Assembly: GCF_902499335.1 (NCBI RefSeq)
Contig: NZ_CABVQK010000012.1
Location: 1 to 64,000, forward strand
Direction of reading: 5' to 3'
DNA length: 64,000 nucleotides
Source: Burkholderia lata
GTDB lineage: Bacteria; Pseudomonadota; Gammaproteobacteria; Burkholderiales; Burkholderiaceae
The notes under the pieces were generated by a model, which did no database searches, was not told where the DNA came from, and worked only from the letters and a program-made list of their open reading frames with translations. This document shows, in pieces, positions 14,527-24,336 of this stretch. How positions within the stretch are numbered: position 1 is the first letter of the stretch; each line of letters starts with the position of its first letter. Both the position numbers and the translations under genes were made by a program.

Positions 14527-17500
14527 TCAGCGAGTCGCGCCCGCGCGCTCGAACAGCGCGTCGACCTGGCGCGTACGCATGAACTGCGCGCCGTCGCCGT
14601 CCACCAGCGCCCGGAAATGCGCCTCACCGCACGCGAGCTTCGCACGCTCGTGCTCGCTCGGCACGTTGCCGTCCGCATTCGGCGTATCGACGACGAAGTA
14701 CAGCCGCTCGCCGCCGTCCTGTTCCGCGAGCACGGCCCAGTCCGGGTGATAGCTGCCGAGCGGCGTCTGCACGCGGAACCACGCGGGCAGCTTCGCGTAC
14801 AGCTTCACGCCGTCATGCGCCTCGAGCGCATCGGCGAACGCGCGTTCCGCGTCCGTCTCGCACACGACCGCCTCGTGGATCGACTTCTGCGCATCGGGCC
14901 GCAGGTTGCGCAGGTAGCCGGTCAGCGCCTCGCTCTCGAACGATTCGAGCGCATGCACATGGCGCTCGCCGAGCTTGCGGTACGCGATGCCCGCGACGAG
15001 CGCGTGGCGCTTGCAGCGGTTGATCGCATCGGCCGCGACCGCGATGAACTGCTGCGGATTCACGCGGAAATCCTCGAGCCGGCCGCTGTCGGCCAGGATC
15101 GTCGCCAGCGAACGGCGCGTGAGCTGCGTGCGGTCCTGCAGCTCGGTGAGCAGGTCGGGCAGCGGCAGCTCGCCTTCGTCGAGCAGCACCGTGCCGGCGC
15201 CCGCCACCTCGATCGCCTCGATGCCGGCCTTGCCGATATCGATCTCGGCCTTGCGCCACTGCAGCCGTGCGCGCGCGATGTCCGGCGCGCCGTGCAGCGC
15301 GGCCGCGCAGTCGCGCACGAGCTTCGCGTTGTCGAACTCGACGCGGTACACGGTGCGATGGCGGATGCGGTCCCACAACGCGCGGAAATCCTCGCCGAAC
15401 ACGACGGCCTTGCCCGACGCATCGCGCCGCAGCGCGATCGCGCGGCGCTCGTCCGCGTTGCGCACGGCAAAGCGGCCCGACAGCTTGCGCAGCGTCGCGA
15501 CGATCGGCGCGCGCAGCATCTCGAATGCATCCGGCAGCACCAGCGCGCTCTGGCGCAGCGCATCCTTCAGCCGGTCGAGCACCTTGCCCTGCGCGTCGAC
15601 GTAGCCTTGCTCGTGCAGGTGGTTCCACAGCACGCGCGACAGCTCGACGCCGAGCGCGTGCGCGGGCCCGTCGCCTTCCTGCACGGGCAGCGCCGCGAAC
15701 TGGTGTTCCTCGACAATCCCGAAACGGATGCCCGTATCGGCCTCGATTTCCTTCTGCAGGTTCTCCGCGAACGACTCGTAGCGCTCGGTCGCGATCACGG
15801 TGAGCGTGTTCACGCCCGCATCGCGTACGCGTTCGCCGTCCTGGTCGACGGCGAGGCGCAGCCCGCGGCCGAGCGTCTGGCGGCGCTCGCGTTCGGTCTG
15901 GATGTCGCGCAGCGTGCAGATCTGGAACACGTTCGGGTTGTCCCAGCCTTCCTTCAGCGCGGAGTGCGAGAAGATGAACTTCAGCGGCGTGTCGAACGAC
16001 AGCAGCGCTTCCTTCTCGCGCATGATGAGGCCGTACGCGCGTTCCGCGTTCTCGCGGGCCGCGGCGCTGCTTTCGCTCGTGTCGGTCCAGCCGCCCTTGC
16101 GGTCGATCGAGAAGTAGCCGTTGTGCGCGCGCCCGACTTCGAGCGCGACGTCGACGCCGTCGAACAGCGCACGGTAGGCCGGCACGCGCGCCGCACGCGC
16201 ATATTCCTCTTCGAAGATCAGCGCGTAGTCGCCCTTCGCGGGCATCCCGTTCTCGTCGTAGCGGCGATAGCGCTCGACCGAATCGACGAAGAACAGCGAC
16301 AGCACCTTCACGCCGCGTTCGGCCAGGCGCAGTTCCTTGTCCAGATGCTCGCGGATCGTGCGGCGGATCATCTCGCGCTGCACGGCTAGCGTGTCGATGT
16401 CGCCGAACGCCTCGCCGAGCGACAGGAACGCCTCGCCTTCCGGATGGCGCAGCTCGACGTATTCGGCACCCTTCACCGCATGGACTTCACCGATCCGCAG
16501 TCCCGCGTACAGCGCGCGCTTGGTCAGGCGTTCGAGATCGTCGCCGTCGGTGGCCGACACGATCTGGCGTTTCACGCCGGCCGTCGTCGCGACGTCGAGC
16601 TCGACGCGCGCGCTGATCGCGCCGCGCCGGTTCGACACGCCCACGAGCCGCACGTACGGCTTGTTGTGCGCATCCTCGACGATCGCCGACGCGATCTCGA
16701 TCTGCTTGACCAGCTTGCGCTCGTACGCATCGACTGCATCGAGCCGGTACACCATGTGGTGACGGTCGACGTGCGTGGCCGAATAGCGCAGCGTGCAGAG
16801 CGGCGCCATCGCGGAAAGCGCTTCGCGGCCACGGCCTTCGAGCCCGCCGTCGACGCTCTGCGGCTCGTCGACGATCACGATCGGCCGCGTCGCGCGGATC
16901 AGGTCGATCGGCTTCTCGCCGCCGGTCTTCTCGCTGTCCTTGTAGAGATTGTTGATTTCCTTCTTGTTGATCGCGGCAACCGTCATCACCATGATCTGGA
17001 TCGCCGCGCTCGCCGCGAAGTGGCGCACCTGGCCGAGCTTCGCGGAGTCGTACAGGAAGTAGTCGTACGGCACGCCCGCATACAGCGCGCGGAAGTGATC
17101 CTCGGTGATCGCGAGCGTCTTGTGCACACCCTCCTTGATCGCGATCGACGGCACGACGATCACGAACTTCGTGAAGCCGTAGCGGCGGTTCAGCTCGAAG
17201 ATCGTGCGCAGGTACACGTAGGTCTTGCCGGTGCCGGTTTCCATCTCGACGGTGAAGTCGCGCGAGCCGGGCAGGCCGGACGGCGGCAGCCCGCCGCGCA
17301 GCTGCACGTCGGCGAGATTGCGCGCGAGCGCGTCATCGGTCAGCGACAGCCGGTTGCCGACGCCCTGTTCCGACACCGCGAAGCCGAGCGAGCCTTGCGC
17401 GGCGGCCGTCGTGCCGGGCGCGGCGTTCGCGAGCACGCTGAAGTCGCCGCGATACGATTCCTGGCCGCGAAACAGGTCGCAGACGGCGTCGATCGCCTCG

Positions 17501-17538
17501 CGCTGGTAGTCGAGATCCGCTTCGAAATGCAGCCGCAT
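14527..17538 (-). CDS. res: type III restriction enzyme Res subunit (helicase-nuclease)
   Basis: This 1003-residue protein has a superfamily-2 helicase core with Walker A in METGTGKTYVYL (about residues 99-110) and DEPQ box at 224-227. Further helicase motifs include KEGWDNPNVFQI. The C-terminal nuclease region (about 890-980) keeps the PDWAV element, but where the family normally has ExK (usually ETK after YFV) this protein reads D-T-P, so the catalytic lysine is missing. Its start overlaps the stop of the methyltransferase gene by one base, as in type III operons. DNA translocation is probably intact; cleavage is in doubt. Confidence 0.92.
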   Translation of the reverse strand: MRLHFEADLDYQREAIDAVCDLFRGQESYRGDFSVLANAAPGTTAAAQGSLGFAVSEQGVGNRLSLTDDALARNLADVQLRGGLPPSGLPGSRDFTVEMETGTGKTYVYLRTIFELNRRYGFTKFVIVVPSIAIKEGVHKTLAITEDHFRALYAGVPYDYFLYDSAKLGQVRHFAASAAIQIMVMTVAAINKKEINNLYKDSEKTGGEKPIDLIRATRPIVIVDEPQSVDGGLEGRGREALSAMAPLCTLRYSATHVDRHHMVYRLDAVDAYERKLVKQIEIASAIVEDAHNKPYVRLVGVSNRRGAISARVELDVATTAGVKRQIVSATDGDDLERLTKRALYAGLRIGEVHAVKGAEYVELRHPEGEAFLSLGEAFGDIDTLAVQREMIRRTIREHLDKELRLAERGVKVLSLFFVDSVERYRRYDENGMPAKGDYALIFEEEYARAARVPAYRALFDGVDVALEVGRAHNGYFSIDRKGGWTDTSESSAAARENAERAYGLIMREKEALLSFDTPLKFIFSHSALKEGWDNPNVFQICTLRDIQTERERRQTLGRGLRLAVDQDGERVRDAGVNTLTVIATERYESFAENLQKEIEADTGIRFGIVEEHQFAALPVQEGDGPAHALGVELSRVLWNHLHEQGYVDAQGKVLDRLKDALRQSALVLPDAFEMLRAPIVATLRKLSGRFAVRNADERRAIALRRDASGKAVVFGEDFRALWDRIRHRTVYRVEFDNAKLVRDCAAALHGAPDIARARLQWRKAEIDIGKAGIEAIEVAGAGTVLLDEGELPLPDLLTELQDRTQLTRRSLATILADSGRLEDFRVNPQQFIAVAADAINRCKRHALVAGIAYRKLGERHVHALESFESEALTGYLRNLRPDAQKSIHEAVVCETDAERAFADALEAHDGVKLYAKLPAWFRVQTPLGSYHPDWAVLAEQDGGERLYFVVDTPNADGNVPSEHERAKLACGEAHFRALVDGDGAQFMRTRQVDALFERAGATR

Positions 17539-19556
17539 CACAGGCTCCGCACGCGCTTCACGCCGTGCTGTTCGAGCAGCGCGGCGAGATTGAGCTTCGC
17601 GACGTCGTCGACGAAGCCGCTGTCGCGGAACAGGCACGTGACGTCGCGCGTCGTGCCGGTCGCATCGAGCAGGTCGACGATGCCGTCGGCCAGTGGCCCC
17701 GCGTCATCGCGCGCGATGCGCGCATCGAAGCACGCGACGATCGAGCGGCCGATCAGGTGCACGGTCTTGCCCGCCACCTGGTGATGCTCGACCGGCGTGC
17801 ACAGGTCGAGGCCGAGCTTGAGCGTCAGCTCGGCGAGCAGGTCGTCCTCGGTGCGGCCGGTCTTCACGTGCTCGACGGACGCGAAGAGAGCGTGGTCGAA
17901 GTCGTCGCGGCGCGGATCCCACTCGATCACGTTGGTCGTGTCGAGCCGGTACACGCGGAAGCCGAGGTCGCCATAGCTTTCCGGGTAGTCGCGCGCGACC
18001 TGCTGCGCGGCGCGGCGCAGGCGCTCCTTCGTGATTTCGGCGAGCGTCAGCGGCTTCTTGAGCTTCGTGCAGAAGTCGGCCGCGCTCTGCTGCGTCTTGT
18101 CGCGGCGGTCGAGCGCTTCGGGCAACTGCACGAGCACGTAGCGGCGCGCGCCGCCGTCGGTCGCATTCACCTGCATCACCGCGTGGCCGGTCGAGCCGGA
18201 GCCGGCGAAGCAGTCGAGCACGATGTCGTCGCCGCGCGTGCACCAGCCGATCACGGCCGCCGCGAAATCGACCGGCTTCGGCAGATCGAACGGGATGCCG
18301 AGCGTCTTCAGCAGCGCGTCGTCGGAGCCGGCGAACGGCAGCACCGACGGCACGTTCTCGTACATGTTCTCGTCGAGGTAGTAGATCCGCTGCGGCTGCG
18401 TGCTTTCATCCGCGCCGAATTCGATCTGGCCGCGCTCGATCAGCGCCTGCATCGTCGCGGGCGGATTGCGCCAGCCGCGCGCCGGCATCGCGCACGGCTT
18501 GCCGGTGACCGGGTGGATCAGCGGCGTGAAATACTCTTCCGGCGCCTTCTTCTTGTTCGGCCAGGCCATCGACACGAGGCGGTAGACGCGGCCTTCTTCC
18601 GACAGCCGGTCGTACATCACCTCGCCGCCGGACAGGTTGGTCTGCGCCTTCATCCACGCGCGGTACGCCTTCTGCGCATCCTTTGCGTTGCCGCTGCGGT
18701 ACACGGCGTCGTGCGCGGCGTCGAGCATGCGCTGCGCGTTGCGCTTCGGGCGCTTGAGCGGCGCCTGTTCGAGCAGCGTCTCGGCGTTGCGCGCGAACAG
18801 CACCAGCGATTCGTGCTGGTACGCGACGCCGCGTGCGTCGCCCTTCGGGTTGCGCTTGTCCCACACGGCGACGCCGAGCTCGTTCTCCTCGCCGAAGATC
18901 TCGCGCAGCATCAGCACCAGCGCGTGCACTTCATGCTCGTCGATGTGCACGGCGATCAGCCCTTCGTCGGACAGCAGCGCGTGCGCGAGCTTCAGGCGCG
19001 GATACATCATGTTCAGCCAGTCGGTGTGGAACCGGCCGTTCGCCTCGGTGTTGGTGCTGCGCTTCACGCCGCCCTGGGTCTGCCCGGTCATCGCCAGGTA
19101 GTGGCGGATGCTGTCGCTGAAGTCGTCCGGATAGACGAAATCGCTGCCGGTGTTGTACGGCGGGTCGATGTAGACGAGCTTCACCTTGCCCGCGTAGCTC
19201 TTGTGCAGCAGCTTCATCACGTCGAGGTTGTCGCCCTCGATCACGAGATGGCGCGTGTCGTCCCACGCGACGCTGTCGTCGGGGCAGGGCCGCAGCGTGC
19301 CCGTCGACGGCGTGAGCGCGGCCTGGCGCGCGCTGCGCTTGCCATGCCAGTGGAAGCCGTAGCGCTCGTCGGCGTCGCCGACCGTGCGTTCGCCGATCAG
19401 CGCCTTCAGCACGTCGACGTCGACCGACGCGCCGCCGGGGCCTTCGGTCACGAGTTCGGGGAACAGCGCCTTCAGGCGCGCGACGTTGTCGGCGGTGAAA
19501 TCCGTCGACATCGCCTGCGGGCTGGCCGCATCGAGTTTCTGCATCGTCTTTTCCAT
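17538..19556 (-). CDS. mod: type III DNA-methyltransferase Mod subunit
   Basis: This 672-residue protein carries DPPYNTGSDF (motif IV, about residue 130) before FAGSGSTGHAV (motif I, about residue 440), the beta-class order typical of N6-adenine methyltransferases of type III systems. The region between them holds the target-recognition part. Mod alone methylates one strand of an asymmetric site and gives the complex its specificity. ATG at 19556 is used; ATG at 19544 is an alternative with similar weak ribosome sites. The recognition sequence cannot be deduced. Confidence 0.95.
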   Translation of the reverse strand: MEKTMQKLDAASPQAMSTDFTADNVARLKALFPELVTEGPGGASVDVDVLKALIGERTVGDADERYGFHWHGKRSARQAALTPSTGTLRPCPDDSVAWDDTRHLVIEGDNLDVMKLLHKSYAGKVKLVYIDPPYNTGSDFVYPDDFSDSIRHYLAMTGQTQGGVKRSTNTEANGRFHTDWLNMMYPRLKLAHALLSDEGLIAVHIDEHEVHALVLMLREIFGEENELGVAVWDKRNPKGDARGVAYQHESLVLFARNAETLLEQAPLKRPKRNAQRMLDAAHDAVYRSGNAKDAQKAYRAWMKAQTNLSGGEVMYDRLSEEGRVYRLVSMAWPNKKKAPEEYFTPLIHPVTGKPCAMPARGWRNPPATMQALIERGQIEFGADESTQPQRIYYLDENMYENVPSVLPFAGSDDALLKTLGIPFDLPKPVDFAAAVIGWCTRGDDIVLDCFAGSGSTGHAVMQVNATDGGARRYVLVQLPEALDRRDKTQQSAADFCTKLKKPLTLAEITKERLRRAAQQVARDYPESYGDLGFRVYRLDTTNVIEWDPRRDDFDHALFASVEHVKTGRTEDDLLAELTLKLGLDLCTPVEHHQVAGKTVHLIGRSIVACFDARIARDDAGPLADGIVDLLDATGTTRDVTCLFRDSGFVDDVAKLNLAALLEQHGVKRVRSL

Positions 19557-19788
19557 CGGAGCCCGGCCGCGCGCGCCAGGACGTCGGGCGCGCTCGCGGC
19601 ACCGGCGGCAATGGCCGCCCGGGCAAACCCGAAACGCTATCGAGTCGACCGGCCGAGGTCAAGCGCCGATGTGGGCCGATCGTGCGGGCATCGGCCGCGA
19701 TCGCCCGCCGGACGGGCCGCAAGCGGCTTCGGGCCGGTTGTCGCACGACCGGCCGGCGGGCGCCCCCGGACGCGCTCGGGAAAGGACG
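19557..19788. other. gene-free GC-rich spacer before the type III operon
   Basis: No gene is supported here. It must contain the promoter of the mod-res operon on the minus strand, but I see no clear -10/-35 pair. Its right edge is the porin terminator. Confidence 0.5.
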
Positions 19789-19827
19789 AAAAAAAGGGCA
19801 CGGTCGGCGCCAAGCGCCGGCGTGCCC
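19789..19827 (-). terminator. rho-independent terminator of the porin gene
   Basis: On the minus strand GGGCACG (19821-19827 complement) pairs with CGTGCCC (19796-19802 complement), with an inner GC-rich stem, followed by seven T residues (19789-19795). It lies 55 bases beyond the porin stop. A second GC hairpin without a T run lies between (19857-19875). Confidence 0.85.
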
Positions 19828-19882
19828 GCATGGAGAATCCCGGACGGAGGGTGCGGCGGGGCCCGTCGGGCCCCGTTTCAGG

Positions 19883-21013
19883 TCAGAAACGCGTGCGGAT
19901 GCCCGACGTCAGTTCGAGCTGGTTCTTCGCGCCGAACGTCGACGACACCGTGTAGCCGCCGTGCAGCTTCATGTAGTCGCCGGCGAGGTAAACCTCGGTG
20001 CGCTTGCTCAGGTGATAGAACACCGACCCGTAGATCGTTTCCTTGAAGCCGTTGCTGACGCCGTTGGTCAGGCTGAACGCGCCGAGGTTGGCGTTCGGGA
20101 CGAAGCCGTCCGAGTTGTTCGCGGCGTTCTTGACACGCATCTGCTGGTAGCCGAGCTCGTAGTCGAGCGCGCCCTTCGGGGCGATCTTCATCGACACCGT
20201 CCACGAATCGTCGTGGCGCTGGCCGAGCGAGCCCTGGTCGCCGTTGTAGCGGAAGTAGCCGGCATTCAGGCGCACGATGCTGAACGTGTAGTTGCCGCCG
20301 ACCGAGAACGTCTGGTTCGTGAAGCCGCCGTTGTTCACGTGGTTGTAGAAGCCCGACACGTTGAACGGCCCGCCGTTGTAGCCGAGCGCGACCTGGTACG
20401 CGGAGCCGGTCGCGAACGCGGTCGAGTTGCTGAACTGGTAGCCGGCGCTCGCGAAGATGCCGTTGTTGAACAGCTTCTTCCACGCGATGCCGTTGTTGTA
20501 GCGCGTGCCGGTCGGGCCGGCCGCGTAGAAGATCATCTGCTTGAAGTTGTTCGAGTTGGTCCAGCCGCCTTCTTCGGTCGACAGCTTCGCGGAACCGTAC
20601 GGGTCGCCGTAGATCGCGGCCGCGTCGCGCGCGATCGTGTTCTGGAAGCCGGCCGTCAGCTTGCCGAAGCGCTCGTCCTCGACGCCGACCCACGCGTCGC
20701 GGTCGAAGATCTGGCCGCTGTCTTCCATCTGGCCGTTCGCGACCACGAATTCGCTTTCGAGGCGGAAGATGATCTTCGTGCCGCCGCCGATGTCTTCTGC
20801 GCCGCGCAGGCCCCAGCGGCTGCCGCTGAACCACGGCTCGCCTTCGTTGCCCATGCCGATCACGTGATTGCCGTTAGCATCGGCGTGGGTCCGGTAGGTC
20901 GGAAAGCTCAGGTCCATCAGGCCGTAGAGCTGCACGCTCGATTGCGCATGCGCCTGGGTGCCGGCGCACAGGCCAGCCGCCGCGATGGAAAGGGCAAGGG
21001 TTTTTCGTTTCAA
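19883..21013 (-). CDS. outer-membrane porin (Gram-negative, OpcP/Omp-type)
   Basis: This 376-residue protein has a Sec signal peptide (cleavage AHA-QSS, about residue 23), the porin opening SSVQLYGLMDLSF, repeated amphipathic beta strands and the C-terminal phenylalanine (RTRF) needed for outer-membrane assembly. The start is TTG at 21013 behind a strong GGAGGAGA site; no ATG fits the signal peptide. The general-porin family forms trimeric channels. Its position after a two-component system and an ABC importer on the same strand suggests it may supply the outer-membrane route for the same solute. Confidence 0.95.
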   Translation of the reverse strand: MKRKTLALSIAAAGLCAGTQAHAQSSVQLYGLMDLSFPTYRTHADANGNHVIGMGNEGEPWFSGSRWGLRGAEDIGGGTKIIFRLESEFVVANGQMEDSGQIFDRDAWVGVEDERFGKLTAGFQNTIARDAAAIYGDPYGSAKLSTEEGGWTNSNNFKQMIFYAAGPTGTRYNNGIAWKKLFNNGIFASAGYQFSNSTAFATGSAYQVALGYNGGPFNVSGFYNHVNNGGFTNQTFSVGGNYTFSIVRLNAGYFRYNGDQGSLGQRHDDSWTVSMKIAPKGALDYELGYQQMRVKNAANNSDGFVPNANLGAFSLTNGVSNGFKETIYGSVFYHLSKRTEVYLAGDYMKLHGGYTVSSTFGAKNQLELTSGIRTRF

Positions 21014-21294
21014 GATCGTCTCCTCCGAGCTGCCGCATTGAAATCTGGTCGTTGGCAGTACGTAATGTATGCCGATTCTTGCCGGCCACAGCGAGAGGGC
21101 CGACGCATAGCATCGTAGAGGGGGCAATCCTTCACGACGCTTTCCCGGACGCAAGAATCGGATCGGTGAAAACACCGAACGCGCAACAATCACGGATCGG
21201 GCAGGCGTGTGGAAACAGGCAAGCCGGGGGCGCCGGCATGCGTCGATGCCGTTTCGTGCTACGAATCGGTATTCAGGGCTCGCAAAGGAGCGTG

Positions 21295-21972
21295 TCAGTC
21301 CTGCGCACTCTTCATGCGCAGGATGTAACCCAGCCCGCGCAGCGTGATGATCTCGGCCGTGCTGCCCGCGAGATGCTTGCGCAGCCGGTGGATGTAGATG
21401 TCGATCGCGTCGGCGCTCGGCTCGTCGTCGAGCGCGAACACGCTGTCCATCAGCCGCGTCTTCGACACCGTCTTGTTCTGCTGCAGCATCAGCGTTTCGA
21501 GGATCGCGTGCTCGCGGCGGCGCAGCGTGAGCACCGTTTCGCCGCAGCGGAATTCGCGCGTGCTGAATGCATAGACGAGATCGCCGCACACGAGCTGCGT
21601 CGTGCCGACGCCGGCCTGCCGGCGGATCAGCGCGCGAATCCGCGCGACCAGCTCGCGCGATTCGAACGGCTTCACGACGTAGTCGTCGGCGCCCGCGCCG
21701 AAGCAGTCGACCTTGTCGTCGACCGAGCCGTGCGCGGTCAGCATCAGCACCGGCACGTTGTCGTTGCGGCGCCGCAGCCGCGCGAGCACCTCCTTGCCGC
21801 TGATGCCGGGCAGGCGCATGTCGAGCAGCACGGCGTCGTAGCGTTCGGTCTTCAGCACCGTATCGGCGCGCTCGCCGTCGCCGACGGAGTCGACCGCGAA
21901 ATCCTCGCCGCGCAGCAGGTTCACGATCCAGTGCGCGAGTTCGGCGTTGTCTTCGACCAGCAGGAGTTTCAT
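21295..21972 (-). CDS. OmpR/PhoB-family response regulator (TctD-like)
   Basis: This 225-residue protein has a receiver domain (1-115) with phosphoacceptor D51 in LLDMRLPG and conserved Lys in VVKPF, and a winged-helix DNA-binding domain (about 125-220, ending RGLGYILRM). It starts 13 bases after the kinase gene, so the order is ABC transporter, kinase, regulator. The closest resemblance by eye is to TctD, which controls tricarboxylate uptake. Linkage here to a NitT/Tau-type importer suggests control of that importer or of the downstream porin. Confidence 0.93.
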   Translation of the reverse strand: MKLLLVEDNAELAHWIVNLLRGEDFAVDSVGDGERADTVLKTERYDAVLLDMRLPGISGKEVLARLRRRNDNVPVLMLTAHGSVDDKVDCFGAGADDYVVKPFESRELVARIRALIRRQAGVGTTQLVCGDLVYAFSTREFRCGETVLTLRRREHAILETLMLQQNKTVSKTRLMDSVFALDDEPSADAIDIYIHRLRKHLAGSTAEIITLRGLGYILRMKSAQD

Positions 21973-21985
21973 GACGGCGTTCTCT

Positions 21986-23419
21986 TCAATCGTACGCGGG
22001 CAGCCGTACAGTCACAACGATACCGCGATTGCCGGGCCCCGGCGCGAGCGACGCGCTGCCGCCGTGCGCCTGTGCGATCTCGCGGACGATCGCGAGCCCC
22101 AGGCCCGAGCCCTCGGTATCGGCCGACACGCGGTAGAACCGCTTGAATACGTGCGGCCGCGCTTCGGCCGGGATGCCCGGGCCGTTGTCGACCACGTCGA
22201 GCACGATCGCGTCGCCGTCGCGGCGGGCGGCCACCGTCACGCAGCCGCCGGGCTGCGTGTAGCGCACCGCGTTGTCGACGAGGTTCATCACCAGCGCGGT
22301 CAGCAGGCTGTCGCTGCCCGCGACGTCGAGCCGCTCGCCGAGATCGGCGCCCAGGTCGATATTGCGCCGCTGCGCAAGCACGATCGTTTCCTCCAGCACG
22401 CTCGACACCACGGCCGCGAGATCGACGCGATGGGTCAGCAGCGTCGACGGTGTCGCCTCCGCATGCGCGAGCAGCAGCAGCTTGTCGGTCACGTCGGCCA
22501 TCTTGCGGCTGCTGCGCTGCATGCTGTCGAGCACCGATGCAAGCTCCGGATCGTCGTGCCCGCGCCGCTGCGCGTACTGGATCTGCGTGTCGAGCACCGC
22601 GATCGGCGTGCGCAACTGGTGCGCGGCATCCGCGATGAAGCGGCGCTGCGTGGTCGTGTGCGTGTTGAGCCGCGCGATGCACTGGTTGATCGCGTCGACG
22701 ATCGGCCGCAGCTCGTTCTGCAGCCGCTCGGGACGGATCGGCTCCAGCTCCATCGGCCCGCGGTCGGCCACGTCGTCCTTCAGCTTCATCAGCGGGCGCA
22801 TCTCGAAGGTGAGGCCGAGGTACACGAGCCCCATCGCGAGCATCAGCATCAGCGACAGGCGCACGAGCTGCGGCCGCCAGATCGTGGCGACCATCGCGCG
22901 ATGCGAGCGCGTTGTCTTCGCGACGACCACCGTGACCGTCTCGACGTGCCCCTCGTCGTACAGCTGGCGATCGTAGGCCACCGCGCGCAGCGGCACGCCG
23001 TCGAGCGACGTGTCGTACAGCGTCGGCTCGATGCCGTGCCGCGCGGGCACATCGAGCGCCGGCGTGCCCGCGAGCAGGCGCTCGCGTCCGTCGACCACCT
23101 TGTAGAACACCGAGTCGCCCGACGGCGATTCGAAGATCTCCAGCGCGGCCGGCGGCACGTCGGCGACAGGCAGCCCGTTGCGCCACTCGATGTCCTCGCC
23201 GATCGTGCGCGCGGACGCGACGAGCGCGCTGTCCTGCACGAGCGCGGCCGTGGTCCGCGCGGTGTCGTACGACATCGCGCCGGCGATCAGCATGAACACC
23301 GCGAGCGGCAGCAGCAGCCACCACAGCAGCCGCCCGCGCAGGCTGTGCGCCATCCTGTTGCGCTCCTTCTCCGAAATGCCGAACCGCGCCGGGGGCGCCG
23401 GCGCGGTCGGGGGTGTCAT
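21986..23419 (-). CDS. sensor histidine kinase (TctE-like)
   Basis: This 477-residue protein has transmembrane helix 1 at about residues 31-50, a periplasmic domain of about 135 residues, helix 2 at about 186-205, and a linker. The dimerisation helix is FIADAAHQLRTPI with H267, and the ATPase domain contains NLVDNAVRY and VDNGPGIP. Its periplasmic part belongs to the 2CSK_N type found in TctE/QseC-like kinases. ATG at 23353 is an alternative start that keeps helix 1 intact. It begins 22 bases after the permease gene and precedes its regulator. Confidence 0.93.
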   Translation of the reverse strand: MTPPTAPAPPARFGISEKERNRMAHSLRGRLLWWLLLPLAVFMLIAGAMSYDTARTTAALVQDSALVASARTIGEDIEWRNGLPVADVPPAALEIFESPSGDSVFYKVVDGRERLLAGTPALDVPARHGIEPTLYDTSLDGVPLRAVAYDRQLYDEGHVETVTVVVAKTTRSHRAMVATIWRPQLVRLSLMLMLAMGLVYLGLTFEMRPLMKLKDDVADRGPMELEPIRPERLQNELRPIVDAINQCIARLNTHTTTQRRFIADAAHQLRTPIAVLDTQIQYAQRRGHDDPELASVLDSMQRSSRKMADVTDKLLLLAHAEATPSTLLTHRVDLAAVVSSVLEETIVLAQRRNIDLGADLGERLDVAGSDSLLTALVMNLVDNAVRYTQPGGCVTVAARRDGDAIVLDVVDNGPGIPAEARPHVFKRFYRVSADTEGSGLGLAIVREIAQAHGGSASLAPGPGNRGIVVTVRLPAYD

Positions 23420-23441
23420 GTCAGGCGTCCGTCTGCGGCGT

Positions 23442-24299
23442 TCAGAACGCCGCGGGGCGCCACTTCAGCAGCCGCTTCTCGAGCCACGTCAGCAGATAGT
23501 CGGCGGCCAGCGCGACCACGGCCAGCACGATCATCGCCGCAAACACGCCGCTTGCGTTGAACGCGCCCTGGGCGGTGGAGATTAGCAAACCGATGCCCTG
23601 CTTGGAACCCAGGAATTCGCCGACGACCGCGCCGACCAGCGCGAAGCCGAAGCTCACGTGCAGGCTGGCGAGAATCCAGCTCAGCGCGGACGGGATCACG
23701 ACCGCCGTGGTGATCTGCCGGCGCGACGCGCCCAGGATCTGCGCATTCGCGATCAGGTAGCGGTCGGCTTCGCGCACGCCCTGGAACGCGTTGCCGAACA
23801 CGACGAAGAACACCATCACGACGGCCAGCGCGATCTTCGACGCCATCCCGAGGCCCAGTGCGATCACGAAGATCGAGCCGAGCACGACGCGCGGAATCGA
23901 GTTCGCGATCTGGATGTACAGGCCGAACACGTCGGCCATCAGCTTGTTGCGGCCGAGCACGATCCCGCAGATCACGCCGGCAACCGAGCCGATCACGAAG
24001 CCGATGCCGGTTTCCTCGAGCGTGACCCACACCTGCGTGAGCAGCGGGCCTTGCGATGTGCCGTTCACGAACCAGTCCTGGATCTGTTCGAAGATCAGCG
24101 ACGGCATCGAGAAGAAGAAGGGATCGATCCACTTGAGGCGTGCGGCGAGTTCCCACCCGCCCAGTACGATCACGAGTACGGCGATCCGCAGCGTGACGAT
24201 CAGGTTGCGCCGGCGGCGCAGCCGGCGTTGCGCGGCGCGCTCGTCGTCCTCGAGCGTCGTCGCCGGAATGGCGGTGGGGGGAAGCGTCATGTCGGTCAT
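23442..24299 (-). CDS. ABC transporter permease, NitT/TauC/SsuC type
   Basis: This 285-residue inner-membrane protein has a basic cytoplasmic N-terminus (RRLRRRRN) and about six membrane helices. The coupling EAA loop is seen as ILGASRRQITTAVVIPSAL (about residues 191-209). The family forms homodimers that import sulfonates, taurine, nitrate, riboflavin or thiamine precursors. It lies between the ATPase and kinase genes of the same operon with gaps of 37 and 22 bases. Substrate cannot be assigned from the permease. Confidence 0.92.
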   Translation of the reverse strand: MTDMTLPPTAIPATTLEDDERAAQRRLRRRRNLIVTLRIAVLVIVLGGWELAARLKWIDPFFFSMPSLIFEQIQDWFVNGTSQGPLLTQVWVTLEETGIGFVIGSVAGVICGIVLGRNKLMADVFGLYIQIANSIPRVVLGSIFVIALGLGMASKIALAVVMVFFVVFGNAFQGVREADRYLIANAQILGASRRQITTAVVIPSALSWILASLHVSFGFALVGAVVGEFLGSKQGIGLLISTAQGAFNASGVFAAMIVLAVVALAADYLLTWLEKRLLKWRPAAF

Positions 24300-24336
24300 G
24301 CTCCTGTCCTTGCGGTCCTTGCCTTGAGCGTATGCG

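Noticed and set aside
14458..16389. 643-residue plus-strand open frame opposite res
   Set aside because: Antisense shadow of a recognised gene.
17565..19955. 796-residue plus-strand open frame opposite mod
   Set aside because: Shadow of the methyltransferase gene; Arg/Val/His-rich with no recognisable motif.
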